Origin: Halobacteriales archaeon QS_8_69_73
GTDB lineage: Archaea > Halobacteriota > Halobacteria > Halobacteriales > Haloarculaceae
Direction: 5' to 3'
Assembly: GCA_003022945.1 (NCBI GenBank)
Contig: PXRZ01000043.1
Span: forward strand, 1 to 39,981
Length of the DNA stretch: 39,981 nucleotides
Shown here piece by piece: positions 24,137 through 32,369 of this stretch. The notes under the pieces are model-generated. The model had not been told where the DNA came from, made no database searches, and worked only from the letters and a program-made list of their open reading frames with translations. The position numbers were made by a program, and so were the translations under genes. Position 1 is the first letter of the stretch. Each line of letters begins with the position of its first letter.

Positions 24137-25336
24137 ATGTCCAGTAGCGTGAAACTTCTCGTCGCGGCGATGCTCATCGGGGGGATGCTCGCGGCCGTTC
24201 CGGCGGGGACCACGGCAACGCAGTCGGACACGACGCTCGAAGTAGTGGTCGTCGACCAGAACGGCGACGGTATCGGTGGCGCGACGATCGACGCCACGTG
24301 GGACGGCGGCAGCCGGACGGTCACGACCGCCTCCAACGGCCGCGCGTTCGTCGACGTCCCGGAGGGCGACGACGTCGAACTGAACGTGACCGCCGAGGAG
24401 TACGTCCGCAACCACCCATTGGTCGTCACGGACGCCACCAGCGAGGAGGTGACCGTCGACATGGCGCTGAAGGGCCGGTCGACGATCGTCGTCCAGGACA
24501 CGAACGGCGAGTCGGTCGAGGACGTCAGTATCGAGCTCCAGCAGGAGTTCCGCATCGACGTCGCCGGCGAGACCGACGTCACCGGCCAGTTCAGCACCGG
24601 GACGATAGAGCAGGGCGAATACGAGCTCACGGCGGTCAAGCCGGGCTTCTTCGAGGAGACGCGGACGATCACGATCGGCGAGGAAACCCGCGAGGAGGTC
24701 GAACTGGAGCGCGGGCAGGTCCAACTTGAGGTCACCGCCGTCGACGACCACTTCGCCGAGCCGCGGTCGCTCGAGGCGCAGGTCATCGTCAGCGCCGGCG
24801 GAGAGCAGCTCGCCGAACTCACCGCGACCGGCGGCCGGGCCTCCCTCGATGTCGACGTCAATAACCGCTACACGGTCGCCGTCGAGCAGGACGGCTACCA
24901 GCGGAGCGAGCGGATCGTCGAGGTCGACGAGAGCCCGCAGTCGGTGCAGATCGCGACCCAGCGGACGCCGGAGCTGACCCTCGAGCCGCGGAACGAGCGG
25001 GTCGTCGTCGGCGAAAGCACGACCGTCAGGGTCGTCAACGCCTACGACGAGCCCGTCGCCGGCGCCGAGGTGACCCGGGACAACGAGACGGTCGGCGAGA
25101 CGGACGGCAACGGCGAGCTGGCCGTGCCGATCGAGTCGACCGGCAGCCAGGGTCTGCAGGCGGTGCAGGGTAACCTCCGGTCGTCCGTCGTCGCCGTCGA
25201 AGGCGTCGAACCCGCCGAAGGGTCGACCCCGACCCCGACCTCGACGTCCGACACGGTCGGCGAAGCCCCCGGCTTCGGCGCCCTCGTGGCCCTGGTCGCG
25301 CTGACGGCGGCGGCGCTGCTGGCCCGGCGGCGCTGA
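24137..25336 (+). CDS. PGF-CTERM surface protein with carboxypeptidase-regulatory-like repeats
   Basis: 399 aa from MSSSVKLLVAAMLIGGML (an ATG 7 codons earlier is possible, but GTAGTTAAG lies about 28 nt before this one). Sec signal to about residue 30, then four or so Ig-like units: TLEVVVVDQNGDGIGGATIDATW, STIVVQDTNGESVEDVSIEL, VQLEVTAVDDHF and STTVRVVNAYDEPVAGAEV. Each has the D-x-x-G-x-P/V-x-x-G/A-A-x-V form of CarboxypepD_reg/PEGA domains. [10 protein letters not shown] linker leads to EAPGFGALVALVALTAAALLARRR, the PGF-CTERM tail. It is an extracellular, lipid-anchored scaffold protein; binding partner unknown. Same direction as the two paralogs before it. Confidence 0.82.
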   Translation: MSSSVKLLVAAMLIGGMLAAVPAGTTATQSDTTLEVVVVDQNGDGIGGATIDATWDGGSRTVTTASNGRAFVDVPEGDDVELNVTAEEYVRNHPLVVTDATSEEVTVDMALKGRSTIVVQDTNGESVEDVSIELQQEFRIDVAGETDVTGQFSTGTIEQGEYELTAVKPGFFEETRTITIGEETREEVELERGQVQLEVTAVDDHFAEPRSLEAQVIVSAGGEQLAELTATGGRASLDVDVNNRYTVAVEQDGYQRSERIVEVDESPQSVQIATQRTPELTLEPRNERVVVGESTTVRVVNAYDEPVAGAEVTRDNETVGETDGNGELAVPIESTGSQGLQAVQGNLRSSVVAVEGVEPAEGSTPTPTSTSDTVGEAPGFGALVALVALTAAALLARRR

Positions 25337-25378
25337 CCGGGCGCGGAGGTTTATTTTCGACCCCGGCGAACGGACGAC

Positions 25379-26743
25379 ATGGCCGAGACCGACGGCCACG
25401 ACGAACTCGGCGTCCGGGCAACCGTCCGGCGGCTGTTCGCCCTCGAACGGGACGTGCTCGTGCTCTCCGTCGCGATGTTCGCCTTCAGCCTCGGCTTCCA
25501 GATGACGAGCCGTTACGTCCCGCGGTACATGTCCGTGCTGGGCGCCGGCGCGGTGGCGGTCGGGCTGTTCGGCACGGCCGGCAACCTCGTCGGCGCGGTC
25601 TACCCCTATCCCGGCGGCGCAATCTCGGACCGCATCGGCTCCCGGCTCGCGCTGACGCTGTTCGGGTTGGCCTCGACGGTCGGGTTCGTGGTCTGGCTGT
25701 TCGCACCGCTGTTCGGGACCATCCGTCTCCCGGCGGTCGGGTCGACGATCGACGTCGCCGGCCGCGAGACCGTCGTCGGCTGGTCGGAGCCGGACGTCGT
25801 TCCCGTCGGGATCTTCCTCGGACTGCTGTTCGCGCAGGCCTGGAAGTCGTTCGGGCTGGGGGCGACGTTCGCCGTCGTCAAGCAGGCCGTCGAACCCGAC
25901 CGGCTGGCGACCGGCTTCGCCAGCACCGAGACCGTCCGCCGGACCGCTTTCCTCCTGGGGCCGCTGCTGGCGGCCGGGATACTCTCGATCTTCGCCTTCG
26001 AGTCCGGCTTCCGGGTGGTACTTGCGGTCGCCGCGGGGTTCGGCCTGCTCGCCACGGTCGTCCAGCACTTCCTCTACGACGCGAGCGGCGACACCGTCGG
26101 CAAGTCGTTCGAGGGCGTCGGAACCGTCGTCGACGACCTCCGGTCGCTGCCCGACCCGCTCCGGCCGCTCCTGCTCGCCGACACCGCCGTTCGGTTCGCC
26201 AACGGCACGGTGTACGTGTTCTTCGTCATCGTCGTCACCGAGTTCCTCGGGGTCGGCGCGACGCTGCCGGTCGTCGGGCGGCTCTCCCCGGACGCGTACT
26301 TCGGGGTGCTGTTGGCCCTGCAGTTCGTCGTCGCACTCCTGGTGATGGTGCCTGTGGCGCGGCTCACGCGCCGAATCGGGCTCAAGCCTGTCGTCGCCGT
26401 TGGGTTCGCCGTGTACGCCGTCTTTCCGGTACTGTTGATCAACGCGCCCGCGGACCCGGCCGTCGTGGCGCTGCTGTTCGCGTTCTCCGGGCTCCGGTTC
26501 GCCGGCCTGCCGGCGCACAAGGCGCTCATCGTCGGGCCCGCCGAGACCGGCGCCGGCGGCCGGGTAACCGGTTCCTACTACCTCGTGCGGAACGTGGTCG
26601 TCGTCCCGTCGGCAGCCGTCGGCGGCGCGATCTACGCCGTCTCGCCGCGGACGGCCTTCACCGCGGCGACCGTCGTGGGGCTGGTCGGGGTCGCGCTGTT
26701 CGTCCTCCTCGGCGAGGAGTTCGAGGCGGCCGTCGCGGCCTAA
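25379..26743 (+). CDS. MFS transporter
   Basis: 454 aa with about 12 hydrophobic helices in two halves joined near DTVGKSFEGVGTVVDDL. The loop after helix 2 contains GGAISDRIGSRLAL, the MFS motif A (G-x-x-x-D-R-x-G-R-R type), and the second half has PVARLTRRIGLKP at the matching place. An inserted hydrophilic segment (RLPAVGSTIDVAGRETVVGWSEPD) follows helix 4 or so. The substrate cannot be deduced. TATA-like TTTATTTT is about 28 nt before the ATG. Its stop codon overlaps the stop of the convergent small gene. Confidence 0.87.
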   Translation: MAETDGHDELGVRATVRRLFALERDVLVLSVAMFAFSLGFQMTSRYVPRYMSVLGAGAVAVGLFGTAGNLVGAVYPYPGGAISDRIGSRLALTLFGLASTVGFVVWLFAPLFGTIRLPAVGSTIDVAGRETVVGWSEPDVVPVGIFLGLLFAQAWKSFGLGATFAVVKQAVEPDRLATGFASTETVRRTAFLLGPLLAAGILSIFAFESGFRVVLAVAAGFGLLATVVQHFLYDASGDTVGKSFEGVGTVVDDLRSLPDPLRPLLLADTAVRFANGTVYVFFVIVVTEFLGVGATLPVVGRLSPDAYFGVLLALQFVVALLVMVPVARLTRRIGLKPVVAVGFAVYAVFPVLLINAPADPAVVALLFAFSGLRFAGLPAHKALIVGPAETGAGGRVTGSYYLVRNVVVVPSAAVGGAIYAVSPRTAFTAATVVGLVGVALFVLLGEEFEAAVAA

Positions 26744-26931
26744 ACGGCGCGGAACTCGCCGTGCTTGACGCCGAGGCCGAACGCCACCAGGCCGAAGACG
26801 AGCATCGACGGCGCGACCATCATCATGATGGTGTCGGTGCCCATCGGAATCGGGGCGGCTATCAGGCCGCCGACGCCGGCGGCGACGACCACGACCAGCG
26901 CGCCGAGCGCGACGGGGAGGCTGAACTTCAT
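26740..26931 (-). CDS. Small two-helix membrane protein (DUF7333-like)
   Basis: 63 aa from MKFSLPVALGALVVVVAAG. Two hydrophobic helices (about 6-25 and 32-53) are separated by PIPMGTDTIMMM and followed by GVKHGEFRAV. This pattern, ending in GVKHGE-type sequence, recurs as a short uncharacterised haloarchaeal family (I believe DUF7333). Start set by a TATA-like CTATTATG about 28 nt upstream. Tail-to-tail with the MFS gene, sharing 4 nt. 26932-27131 holds no gene that I can support. Confidence 0.6.
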   Translation of the reverse strand: MKFSLPVALGALVVVVAAGVGGLIAAPIPMGTDTIMMMVAPSMLVFGLVAFGLGVKHGEFRAV

Positions 26932-27131
26932 ATCCGGCGCTTGGCGGCTGTCGAACATAATAGCCCCGTCTCCGGCAGGGCGACGGTCACGGGAACCGGA
27001 CGGTCTCGGTCGCGGGGTCGACCGCGACACGACCGCCGGGCGACGGCAACGTGACGAACTCGTCTACGTCGGTCCATTACCCGACGCGGGCAGAAGCCTT
27101 CCCGGGGGTGGCAGGTCGTAACACGACCCCG

Positions 27132-27893
27132 TCAGCTCACCGAGAAGCCGCCGTCGACGACGAGTCCGTGGCCGGTGACGAACGATGCCTCGTCGGACAG
27201 CAGGAAGGCGATGGCGTCGGCGACCTCCTCGGGCTCGCCGAGCCGCTTCAGGGGGTACCGCTCGGCGGCGGCCTCCTTTGCGGCCTCGGGGTCGTCCTTC
27301 GACTGGAAGTACCGGTCGCCGAGCGGTGTCTCGATGAACCCGGGACAGACGGCGTTCGCCCGGACGCCGTCGCGGCCGGCCTCGGCGGCGACCGCCCGGG
27401 TGAAGTTCAGCACCGCGCCCTTCGTCAGCGAGTACACCGACTGCCGAGCCATCCCGAGGAACGACGCCAGCGAGCCGACGTTGACGATGGCGCCCGACCC
27501 CTGCTCCTTGAGGTGTGGCAGCGTCGTCCGGCAGCCGTGCCACACCCCCCGCAGGTTCACGTCGAGGACGTACTCGAAGGTCCCGTCGGTGACGTCCTCG
27601 ACGGTCGCCGGCGGGTGGCCGACGCCGGCGTTGTTGACGACGCCGTCGAGGCCGTACTCCTCGACGGTCGTCTCGACGACGGCCTCGAACTCCTCGGCGT
27701 CGGCGACGTCGAGGTGATGGAAGACGGCGTCGCCGCCCGCTTCCTCGACGGCGGCGACCGTCGCCTCGCCGCCGTCGTCGTCGACGTCCGTCGCGACGAC
27801 GAACCCGCCCCGTTCGGCGACGCGAAGCGCCGTCGCACGCCCGATTCCGGAGCCGGCGCCCGTGATGAACACCGTGTCGTCCTCGAATCGCAT
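27132..27893 (-). CDS. SDR family NAD(P)-dependent oxidoreductase
   Basis: 253 aa. Classical short-chain dehydrogenase: TGAGSGIGRATALRVAERGG (10-29, cofactor loop TGxxxGIG), ATDVDDDGG (Asp at the end of beta2 suggests NAD preference), NNAGVG (about 88-93), catalytic Ser in VGSLASF and Tyr-Lys in YSLTKGAV (about 150-157), then CPGFIETPLGDRYFQ. Substrate unspecified; FabG-like or glucose/alcohol dehydrogenase-like. TATA-like GCTTATACC lies about 27 nt before the ATG. Divergent from the bifunctional-nuclease gene. Confidence 0.92.
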   Translation of the reverse strand: MRFEDDTVFITGAGSGIGRATALRVAERGGFVVATDVDDDGGEATVAAVEEAGGDAVFHHLDVADAEEFEAVVETTVEEYGLDGVVNNAGVGHPPATVEDVTDGTFEYVLDVNLRGVWHGCRTTLPHLKEQGSGAIVNVGSLASFLGMARQSVYSLTKGAVLNFTRAVAAEAGRDGVRANAVCPGFIETPLGDRYFQSKDDPEAAKEAAAERYPLKRLGEPEEVADAIAFLLSDEASFVTGHGLVVDGGFSVS

Positions 27894-27988
27894 ACGTTCA
27901 CGACGGCGGTGACCGGTATAAGCCCAGCCCTGCCCGCTCCCGGCGGCGCGAAGGACGGGCTTTTGCCGCTCGACGCGTTCGGTGGGGT

Positions 27989-28432
27989 ATGGAGGCGCAC
28001 ATCGAGGCCGTCCGCGTCGCGGAGACGCCCGGCGGGCTCGCGGCGGTCGTCACCCTCGCCGTCGACGACGCGGCGGAGGTGCTGCCCATCTTCATCGGCG
28101 TCGAAGAGGCGACGAGCATCGCCCGCGGGCTCGACGCCGACGACATCGGCCGGCCGTTGACCCACGATCTCCTCCTGGACGTGATGGAGGAACTCGGCGG
28201 CCGCGTCGAGCGGGTCGTCGTCTCGGGACTGGAAGACGATACCTACGTCGCGGACCTCCACGTCGACACCCCGCGGGCCGACGCCGTCGTCGACGCCCGG
28301 CCGAGCGACTCGCTGGCGCTGGCCGCGCGGACGGACGCCGACATCGAGATCGAGCGGTCGGTGTTCGAGGCCGGCAGCGAGCCGCTCGAGGAGTACGACG
28401 ACTTCGACGACATCCGGGAGCTGATGGTATGA
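27989..28432 (+). CDS. Bifunctional nuclease family protein (DUF151)
   Basis: 147 aa. Contains LPIFIGVEEATSIARGLD (about 30-47) and RPLTHDLLLDVMEELGGRVERVVVSGLEDDTYVADLHV (54-90), the two conserved blocks of DUF151/BFN proteins, then DARPSDSLALAART, the conserved PSDS(L/I)ALA motif. Proteins of this fold in plants show RNase/DNase activity; the archaeal role is undefined. TATA-like GGGCTTTTGCC is about 28 nt before the ATG. The stop overlaps the hisE start (ATGA). Confidence 0.9.
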   Translation: MEAHIEAVRVAETPGGLAAVVTLAVDDAAEVLPIFIGVEEATSIARGLDADDIGRPLTHDLLLDVMEELGGRVERVVVSGLEDDTYVADLHVDTPRADAVVDARPSDSLALAARTDADIEIERSVFEAGSEPLEEYDDFDDIRELMV

Positions 28433-28725
28433 GCGACGACGCCGACGAGGTGCTGTCGGAGCTGTTTTCGGTCGTCGAGTCCCGGAAGGCCGAACTGCCC
28501 GAGGACTCCTACACGGCCTCGCTTTTCACCCACGAGAAGGGCGAGAACGCCGCCCTGGAAAAACTGGGCGAAGAGACGACGGAGCTGATCCTCGCCGCGA
28601 AGGACGGCGACGACGCGGAACTGACCCACGAGGCCGCCGACGTCGTCTATCACCTGCTCGTCGTCCTGTCGATGAACGACGTCGAGCTGTCGGAGCTGCG
28701 GGCGGAACTCGGCGAGCGGCGCTGA
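28429..28725 (+). CDS. hisE: Phosphoribosyl-ATP pyrophosphatase
   Basis: 98 aa. HisE hydrolyses PR-ATP to PR-AMP, the second step of histidine synthesis. The all-alpha MazG-like fold is shown by SYTASLFTHEKGENAALEKLGEETTELILAAK (26-57), with the EEttE metal-binding helix, and HEAADVVYHLLVVLSMNDV (66-84), with the conserved E-x-x-D. Length is normal. Translationally coupled to the DUF151 gene; no other his gene is near. Confidence 0.95.
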   Translation: MSDDADEVLSELFSVVESRKAELPEDSYTASLFTHEKGENAALEKLGEETTELILAAKDGDDAELTHEAADVVYHLLVVLSMNDVELSELRAELGERR

Positions 28726-28728
28726 CCG

Positions 28729-28941
28729 CTACGACCCGTGGTGGGTGTCGATGTGGTGGATCGTCGCCGGCGACAGCAGCCGACCGCTCGGCAGCTCCAC
28801 CCAGCCGTTGGCCCGGACCGTCGCCGGTCCCTCGTGGAGCACCGTCTCGCCGGCGGGGTCGGCGTAGACGACGACCCGCTCGTGATCGTCCTCGAAGAAC
28901 TCCCGGAAGGCTCCGAGCATCGTCTCTGCGGGGGCTATCAT
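28729..28941 (-). CDS. Small conserved-looking protein, unknown function
   Basis: 70 aa from MIAPAETMLGAFREFFEDD. The sequence has one compact alpha/beta-like domain (ERVVVYADPAGETVLHEGPATVRANGWVELPSGRLLSPATIHHIDTHH) with a His-rich end (HHIDTHHGS). Haloarchaeal codon pattern and a T-rich TATA-like box (GGTTTTTTGC) about 28 nt upstream argue it is real. Convergent with hisE, only 3 nt between stops. Family not recognised. 28942-29145 holds nothing else that I can support. Confidence 0.6.
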   Translation of the reverse strand: MIAPAETMLGAFREFFEDDHERVVVYADPAGETVLHEGPATVRANGWVELPSGRLLSPATIHHIDTHHGS

Positions 28942-29145
28942 ACCCTCGATTCGGCCGCGCCCTGCAAAAAACCCTCGGGCCCGTCCTACCGGCCATGTCC
29001 AGTCGAGCGAGAGCCGATCGGTCAGCCGACGTCGGGTGGGACCTCGACCGGGGCCGACCGCTCGCTCTGCAAGCGGGAAGGGGCGTTCGGACACGCCACC
29101 GTCACGTCGAAAGACGCTATTCCCTCCCAACTAAACACTGATGTT

Positions 29146-29466
29146 CTACTGACGTTCGAAGCGGTAGGTGACGATCTCGCTGGAATCGTCCCACTCGAAG
29201 TCGCCGGGGTGGACCTGCTGCATCCGGCGTCTGTACGCCTCCAGCGACGGCGACCCCTCGCGTCGGGCGTCGTCGTCGTCGAGGTCGCCGAGGGTGCGCT
29301 CCTCGACGCCCGTCACCTCGAAGGTCTCGCCGTCGAGCGCGAAGGTGTCGCCGGACTCGGCGTAGCGGTTCGCGTCGCCGCGGCTGAGCTGTGTCACGTC
29401 GCCGGCGAGAACGGCCTCCTGGACGCGGTCGTTCGGGAGCAGCGAGTCGGGATCGATGTCGGCCAT
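29146..29466 (-). CDS. ASCH domain-like protein
   Basis: 106 aa from MADIDPDSLLPNDRVQEAV. Features LLPNDRVQEAVLAGDVTQLSRG, GDTFALDGETFEVTGVEERTLGDLDDDDARREGSPSLEAYRRRMQ and a C-terminal EIVTYRFERQ fit the ASCH fold, a PUA-related RNA-binding beta barrel seen in small haloarchaeal proteins. The frame opens 8 codons earlier, but the TATA-like GATTAAGTG is about 28 nt before this ATG and overlaps the end of the DUF5518 gene. Function inferred only at the level of nucleic-acid binding. Confidence 0.7.
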   Translation of the reverse strand: MADIDPDSLLPNDRVQEAVLAGDVTQLSRGDANRYAESGDTFALDGETFEVTGVEERTLGDLDDDDARREGSPSLEAYRRRMQQVHPGDFEWDDSSEIVTYRFERQ

Positions 29467-29490
29467 ACCCGGGCTACGGGTCGAGGGCAC

Positions 29491-29739
29491 TTAATCGGCG
29501 AGGAAGCCGCCGACGGCGCCGCCGATCGCGCTATCGATGGCGAAGACGAGCGCGACGACGATGCCGGCGGCGAAGACGCCGAGCCCGCCCAGGGCGCCAA
29601 CGGGGCCGGCGAGGGCGCCCGCGGTCAACCCGGCGATCAGCCCCGCGCCGACGTGGCCGATCACCGGCAGGGCGAAGGCGAAGACGCTGGCGACGACGCC
29701 GACGACGAACCCGACGAGGACCGCGCTCCAGTCCGTCAT
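29491..29739 (-). CDS. DUF5518-like small membrane protein
   Basis: 82 aa, nearly all hydrophobic and Gly/Ala-rich, with three predicted helices (for example VLVGFVVGVVASVFAFALPVIG and GLGVFAAGIVVALVFAI) and Gly-zipper spacing. This matches the DUF5518 type of haloarchaeal glycine-rich membrane proteins. Function unknown. Divergent from the NOG1-like GTPase, with 98 nt between the starts; no clear TATA box was seen. Confidence 0.65.
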   Translation of the reverse strand: MTDWSAVLVGFVVGVVASVFAFALPVIGHVGAGLIAGLTAGALAGPVGALGGLGVFAAGIVVALVFAIDSAIGGAVGGFLAD

Positions 29740-29837
29740 ACCGGTGGGTCGGCGCCGCCGGACAAGTCGCTGTCGGCCAGCGACGCCGAGCGTGGCGGAT
29801 ACGCGGCGCTTATACGGCCGGGCGCCGAACCTCCGCC

Positions 29838-30815
29838 ATGCACTTCGAAGGCCTTCCGACGACGCCCCGGTCGGAGGAGCTGGTCGACAAGGCGTTCTCG
29901 CGGGCAGCGCGGGCGGGGCGGGCCAAGCAAGGCAAGGAGGCCCAGGAGTCGATGCTGCAGACGGCGGGCAACATCCTCTCGGACAACCTCCAGAACGTCG
30001 TCACGACGTGGCCGGACTTCGACGACCTCGATCCTTTCCACTACGAGTTCGCCGACGCGACGCTGGCCGACACGGACGTCGGCGGCGTCGACGCTCTGCG
30101 ACAGGACCTCTCGGCGGTGATGAACGCCGGCCGGCAGGCCGACAGCATCAAGGGGGAGTACCAGGGACGCATCCGGACGGCCGACACCGACACCGCCCGG
30201 AAACTCCGCGAGCAGGCGTTCGCCCGGCTGGCCGACATCACCGAGGGCGTCTCCGAGGCGCTGCTGGCGGTCGGCGAGGCGCGGGACGCCCTGCACGCGC
30301 TGCCGGACATCCGGGCCGACGAGCCGGCGGTCGTCGTCGCCGGCTACCCCAACGTCGGCAAGTCGTCGTTCGTCAACCGCCTCACGAACGCCGACAACGA
30401 AACCGCCGCCTACCCGTATACGACGACGGGGCTCGACGTCGGCCACGTCGAGGTCGACCACGCGCGGTACCAACTCGTTGACACGCCGGGGCTGCTCGAC
30501 CGGCCGGCCGAGGAGCGCAACGCCATCGAGTCGCAGGCCGTCTCGGCGCTGACGCATCTGGCCGACGCGGTGCTGGTGTTGCTGGACGCCAGCGGCGACT
30601 GCGGCTACCCCCTCAGCCGGCAGCTCGAGCTACTCGCGGAGATCGACGCGCGGTTCGACGTCCCGGTGCTGTCGGTCTGCAACAAAGCCGACCGCTCGCG
30701 GGACGTCGAGGCCGACCGCTACATGAGCGTCGAGACGGGCGGGAACGTCGAGGCGGTGCTCGAGGCAGCCGTCGAGGCTATCGGGTACGAGCCTGAGTTG
30801 CCGTTCGAGGAGTAG
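29838..30815 (+). CDS. NOG1-family GTPase (Obg-like)
   Basis: 325 aa. N-terminal helical bundle (1-155), then a GTPase domain: GYPNVGKSS (169-177, G1), YPYTTTGLDVGHVE (192-206, G2 and switch I), VDTPGLLDRPAEERNAIE (214-231, G3), CNKAD (about 280-284, G4). The helical domain plus this G domain is the archaeal NOG1/Obg-HflX arrangement, involved in large ribosomal subunit assembly in relatives. TATA-like GCTTATACG is about 28 nt upstream of MHFEGLPTTPRSEEL; the longer upstream frame is rejected. Confidence 0.93.
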   Translation: MHFEGLPTTPRSEELVDKAFSRAARAGRAKQGKEAQESMLQTAGNILSDNLQNVVTTWPDFDDLDPFHYEFADATLADTDVGGVDALRQDLSAVMNAGRQADSIKGEYQGRIRTADTDTARKLREQAFARLADITEGVSEALLAVGEARDALHALPDIRADEPAVVVAGYPNVGKSSFVNRLTNADNETAAYPYTTTGLDVGHVEVDHARYQLVDTPGLLDRPAEERNAIESQAVSALTHLADAVLVLLDASGDCGYPLSRQLELLAEIDARFDVPVLSVCNKADRSRDVEADRYMSVETGGNVEAVLEAAVEAIGYEPELPFEE

Positions 30816-30848
30816 GGCGGTCGAGCGCAGCGAGACCGCCTATAATGC

Positions 30849-31103
30849 GAGCGGGGAGCAACGCGACCCGCGAGCAGTAGCGAGGCCACAGGGAGCGAAG
30901 CAACCGAGGCCTCGGGGACGCGAGCGAGGAGACGCCGAACGGAGTGAGGTGTCTCGGCAAAGCGAACGGCGACCGGAGTGAGCCGTGAGTAGCGTGACCG
31001 ACCGTAGGGAGGTCACGTTGAGTCGGAGCGGGGAGCGACGCGACCCGCGAGCAGTAGCGAGGCCACAGGGAGCGAAGCGACCGAGGCCTCGGAAACGCGA
31101 GCG
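30849..31103. repeat. Duplicated 78-nt GC-rich repeat block with nested inverted repeats
   Basis: Units at 30849-30926 and 31026-31103 match at all but about four positions (GAGCGGGGAGC...GACGCGAGCG type). Within and between them are short imperfect palindromes such as GAGGCCTCGG and GCGGTGAACGCAGTGAACCGC. The block fills most of the 342-nt gap 30816-31157 between the GTPase stop and a broken gene. Long minus-strand frames across it (Leu/Arg/Ser-rich, with repeated SLRSP-type words) are artefacts of the repeats. Function is unknown; similar GAGTGAG-type blocks recur between haloarchaeal genes. Confidence 0.7.
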
Positions 31104-31157
31104 GTGAACGCAGTGAACCGCGAGCAGCAGCGAGGCCGCGGGAAGCGCCGGTGTCGA

Positions 31158-31543
31158 CTACGACGTCGGCAGCAGGACGTCGAGGCCGATTTCGACGCTC
31201 CGCTGGACGGTCGAGGTAGCCAGCGAGACCCCGGCGGCGGGCGAGTGGCCGGCACGTCGACGGCGGCGTGGCCGAGCGGGCGGTACCGGGGGTTGTAGCT
31301 GTCGGTCGTGACGACCCAGACGGCGGGGTACTCCCGGATCTGGAGGTGGGCGCCGGGTTCGCGCTCGCGGTAGACGGCGACGGCGCCCTTGTGGATCGAC
31401 CATGGGAAGTTCGACCGCCGGAGGTCGAGGTCGGCCGGCAGCGTCGGTGCGGCGGCCTTCGGGAGCCGAACCTCGGCGTCGGCGTCCAGCGAGCGGGCCA
31501 GCGTGACCGCCTCGTTCCAGTCGTCGACGACGCGTTCGTCCAT
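31158..31543 (-). pseudogene. Frameshifted small protein of unknown family
   Basis: From MDERVVDDWNEAVTLARSLD a normal-looking protein runs about 100 residues (HKGAVAVYREREPGAHLQIREYPAVWVV, NPRYRPLGHAAVDVPA). Near 31225-31245, in CCCGCCGCCGGGG, the sensible sequence jumps frame: the minus-strand phase ending at 31158 continues AAGVSLATSTVQRSVEIGLDVLLPTS and stops. Left in frame, translation runs into the repeat block. A single missing base (or two extra) explains it; the intact product would be about 127 aa. TATA-like CTTATGC is about 28 nt before the ATG. Could be true decay or a sequencing indel. Confidence 0.62.
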
Positions 31544-31590
31544 GTCGGACCGAGGGGCGCCGACAGCATAAGTGGCCCCCCGGACCGGAG

Positions 31591-32325
31591 TCAACTGCGG
31601 GTCGCGTTGTACGTCACCCGCACCTGGTATCTGACGCTGACGTCGCCGGTCTCGACGGACGTGCTGCCGTCACTTGCGGTCGTCAGCGGCGCGGCCGCGT
31701 CGTACTCGACGGGCCGGTAGCGCCGCTGGGAGGCGTCGACGGCGACGACGCTCGTCACCTGCAGGCCGCCGTTAGCCGCGACGGTGTCGGCCTGCGAGCG
31801 CGCGTCCGCCATGGCGTCTTCGATGGCCCGCTCCCGCAGATCGATGCGGCGGTCGTCCGACAGCGTGAACCGGACGGTTTGGACCTCGGCGCTGACGTTC
31901 GCCGCGGCGTCGATGGCGTCGCCGGCCCGCCCTGGGTCGTCGAGCCGGACGGCGAAGCGGTGGGTGCCGCGGTACGGGGGGAACTCGTCGCGGCGCTCGT
32001 CGATGCGGTACTCATCGGTTTCGTACTGGTCGGTGCCGATGCCGGTCGCCTCGAACTCCTCGCGGAGCGCGTCGGCACCCCGCGTGAGGTTGTCGCGGAC
32101 GACGCCGGGGCCGTCGCCCTCGGCGGTGACGGCGACCCGAACGACCGCCCGGTCGGGGGCGGCGTCGGCCGTACCGGTCGCGTCGACGGCGACCGTCCGG
32201 TCGGCGTTCGCGTCGGCCTCCGAGTTGGCGCCCTGTGCGCCGGTGGGCGCCACGATGGCGGCCCCGGCCAGCGTCGCGCCCAGCAGGGCGACGACGACCA
32301 GTGCCGGAAGACTGTCTCGTCGCAT
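31591..32325 (-). CDS. SIMPL domain (DUF541) secreted protein
   Basis: 244 aa. Signal peptide MRRDSLPALVVVALLGATLAGAA with an Ala-rich cleavage region. The domain is DUF541/SIMPL: RTVAVDATGTADAAPDRAVVRVAVTAEG (43-70), TDEYRIDERRDEFPPYRGTHRFAVRL, AIEDAMADARSQADTVAANGGLQVTSVVAV and a final VSVRYQVRVTYNA. Members are periplasmic or secreted and linked to oxidative stress or membrane integrity in bacteria; the archaeal role is unknown. A TATA-like GTTTATAGG is about 28 nt upstream. Confidence 0.9.
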   Translation of the reverse strand: MRRDSLPALVVVALLGATLAGAAIVAPTGAQGANSEADANADRTVAVDATGTADAAPDRAVVRVAVTAEGDGPGVVRDNLTRGADALREEFEATGIGTDQYETDEYRIDERRDEFPPYRGTHRFAVRLDDPGRAGDAIDAAANVSAEVQTVRFTLSDDRRIDLRERAIEDAMADARSQADTVAANGGLQVTSVVAVDASQRRYRPVEYDAAAPLTTASDGSTSVETGDVSVRYQVRVTYNATRS

Positions 32326-32369
32326 ACACGCGAGCCGACGAGTGGCGACGACCTATAAACGATGGAAGC

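Noticed and set aside
28990-29100. Possible tRNA-like fold with a TGCAA loop
   Set aside because: No valid acceptor or D arm, and the T-arm lacks the G53-C61 closing pair and GTTCGA core.
30778-31569. Minus-strand frames with repeated SLRSP/LARGV-type words
   Set aside because: Produced by the repeat block, not protein-like.
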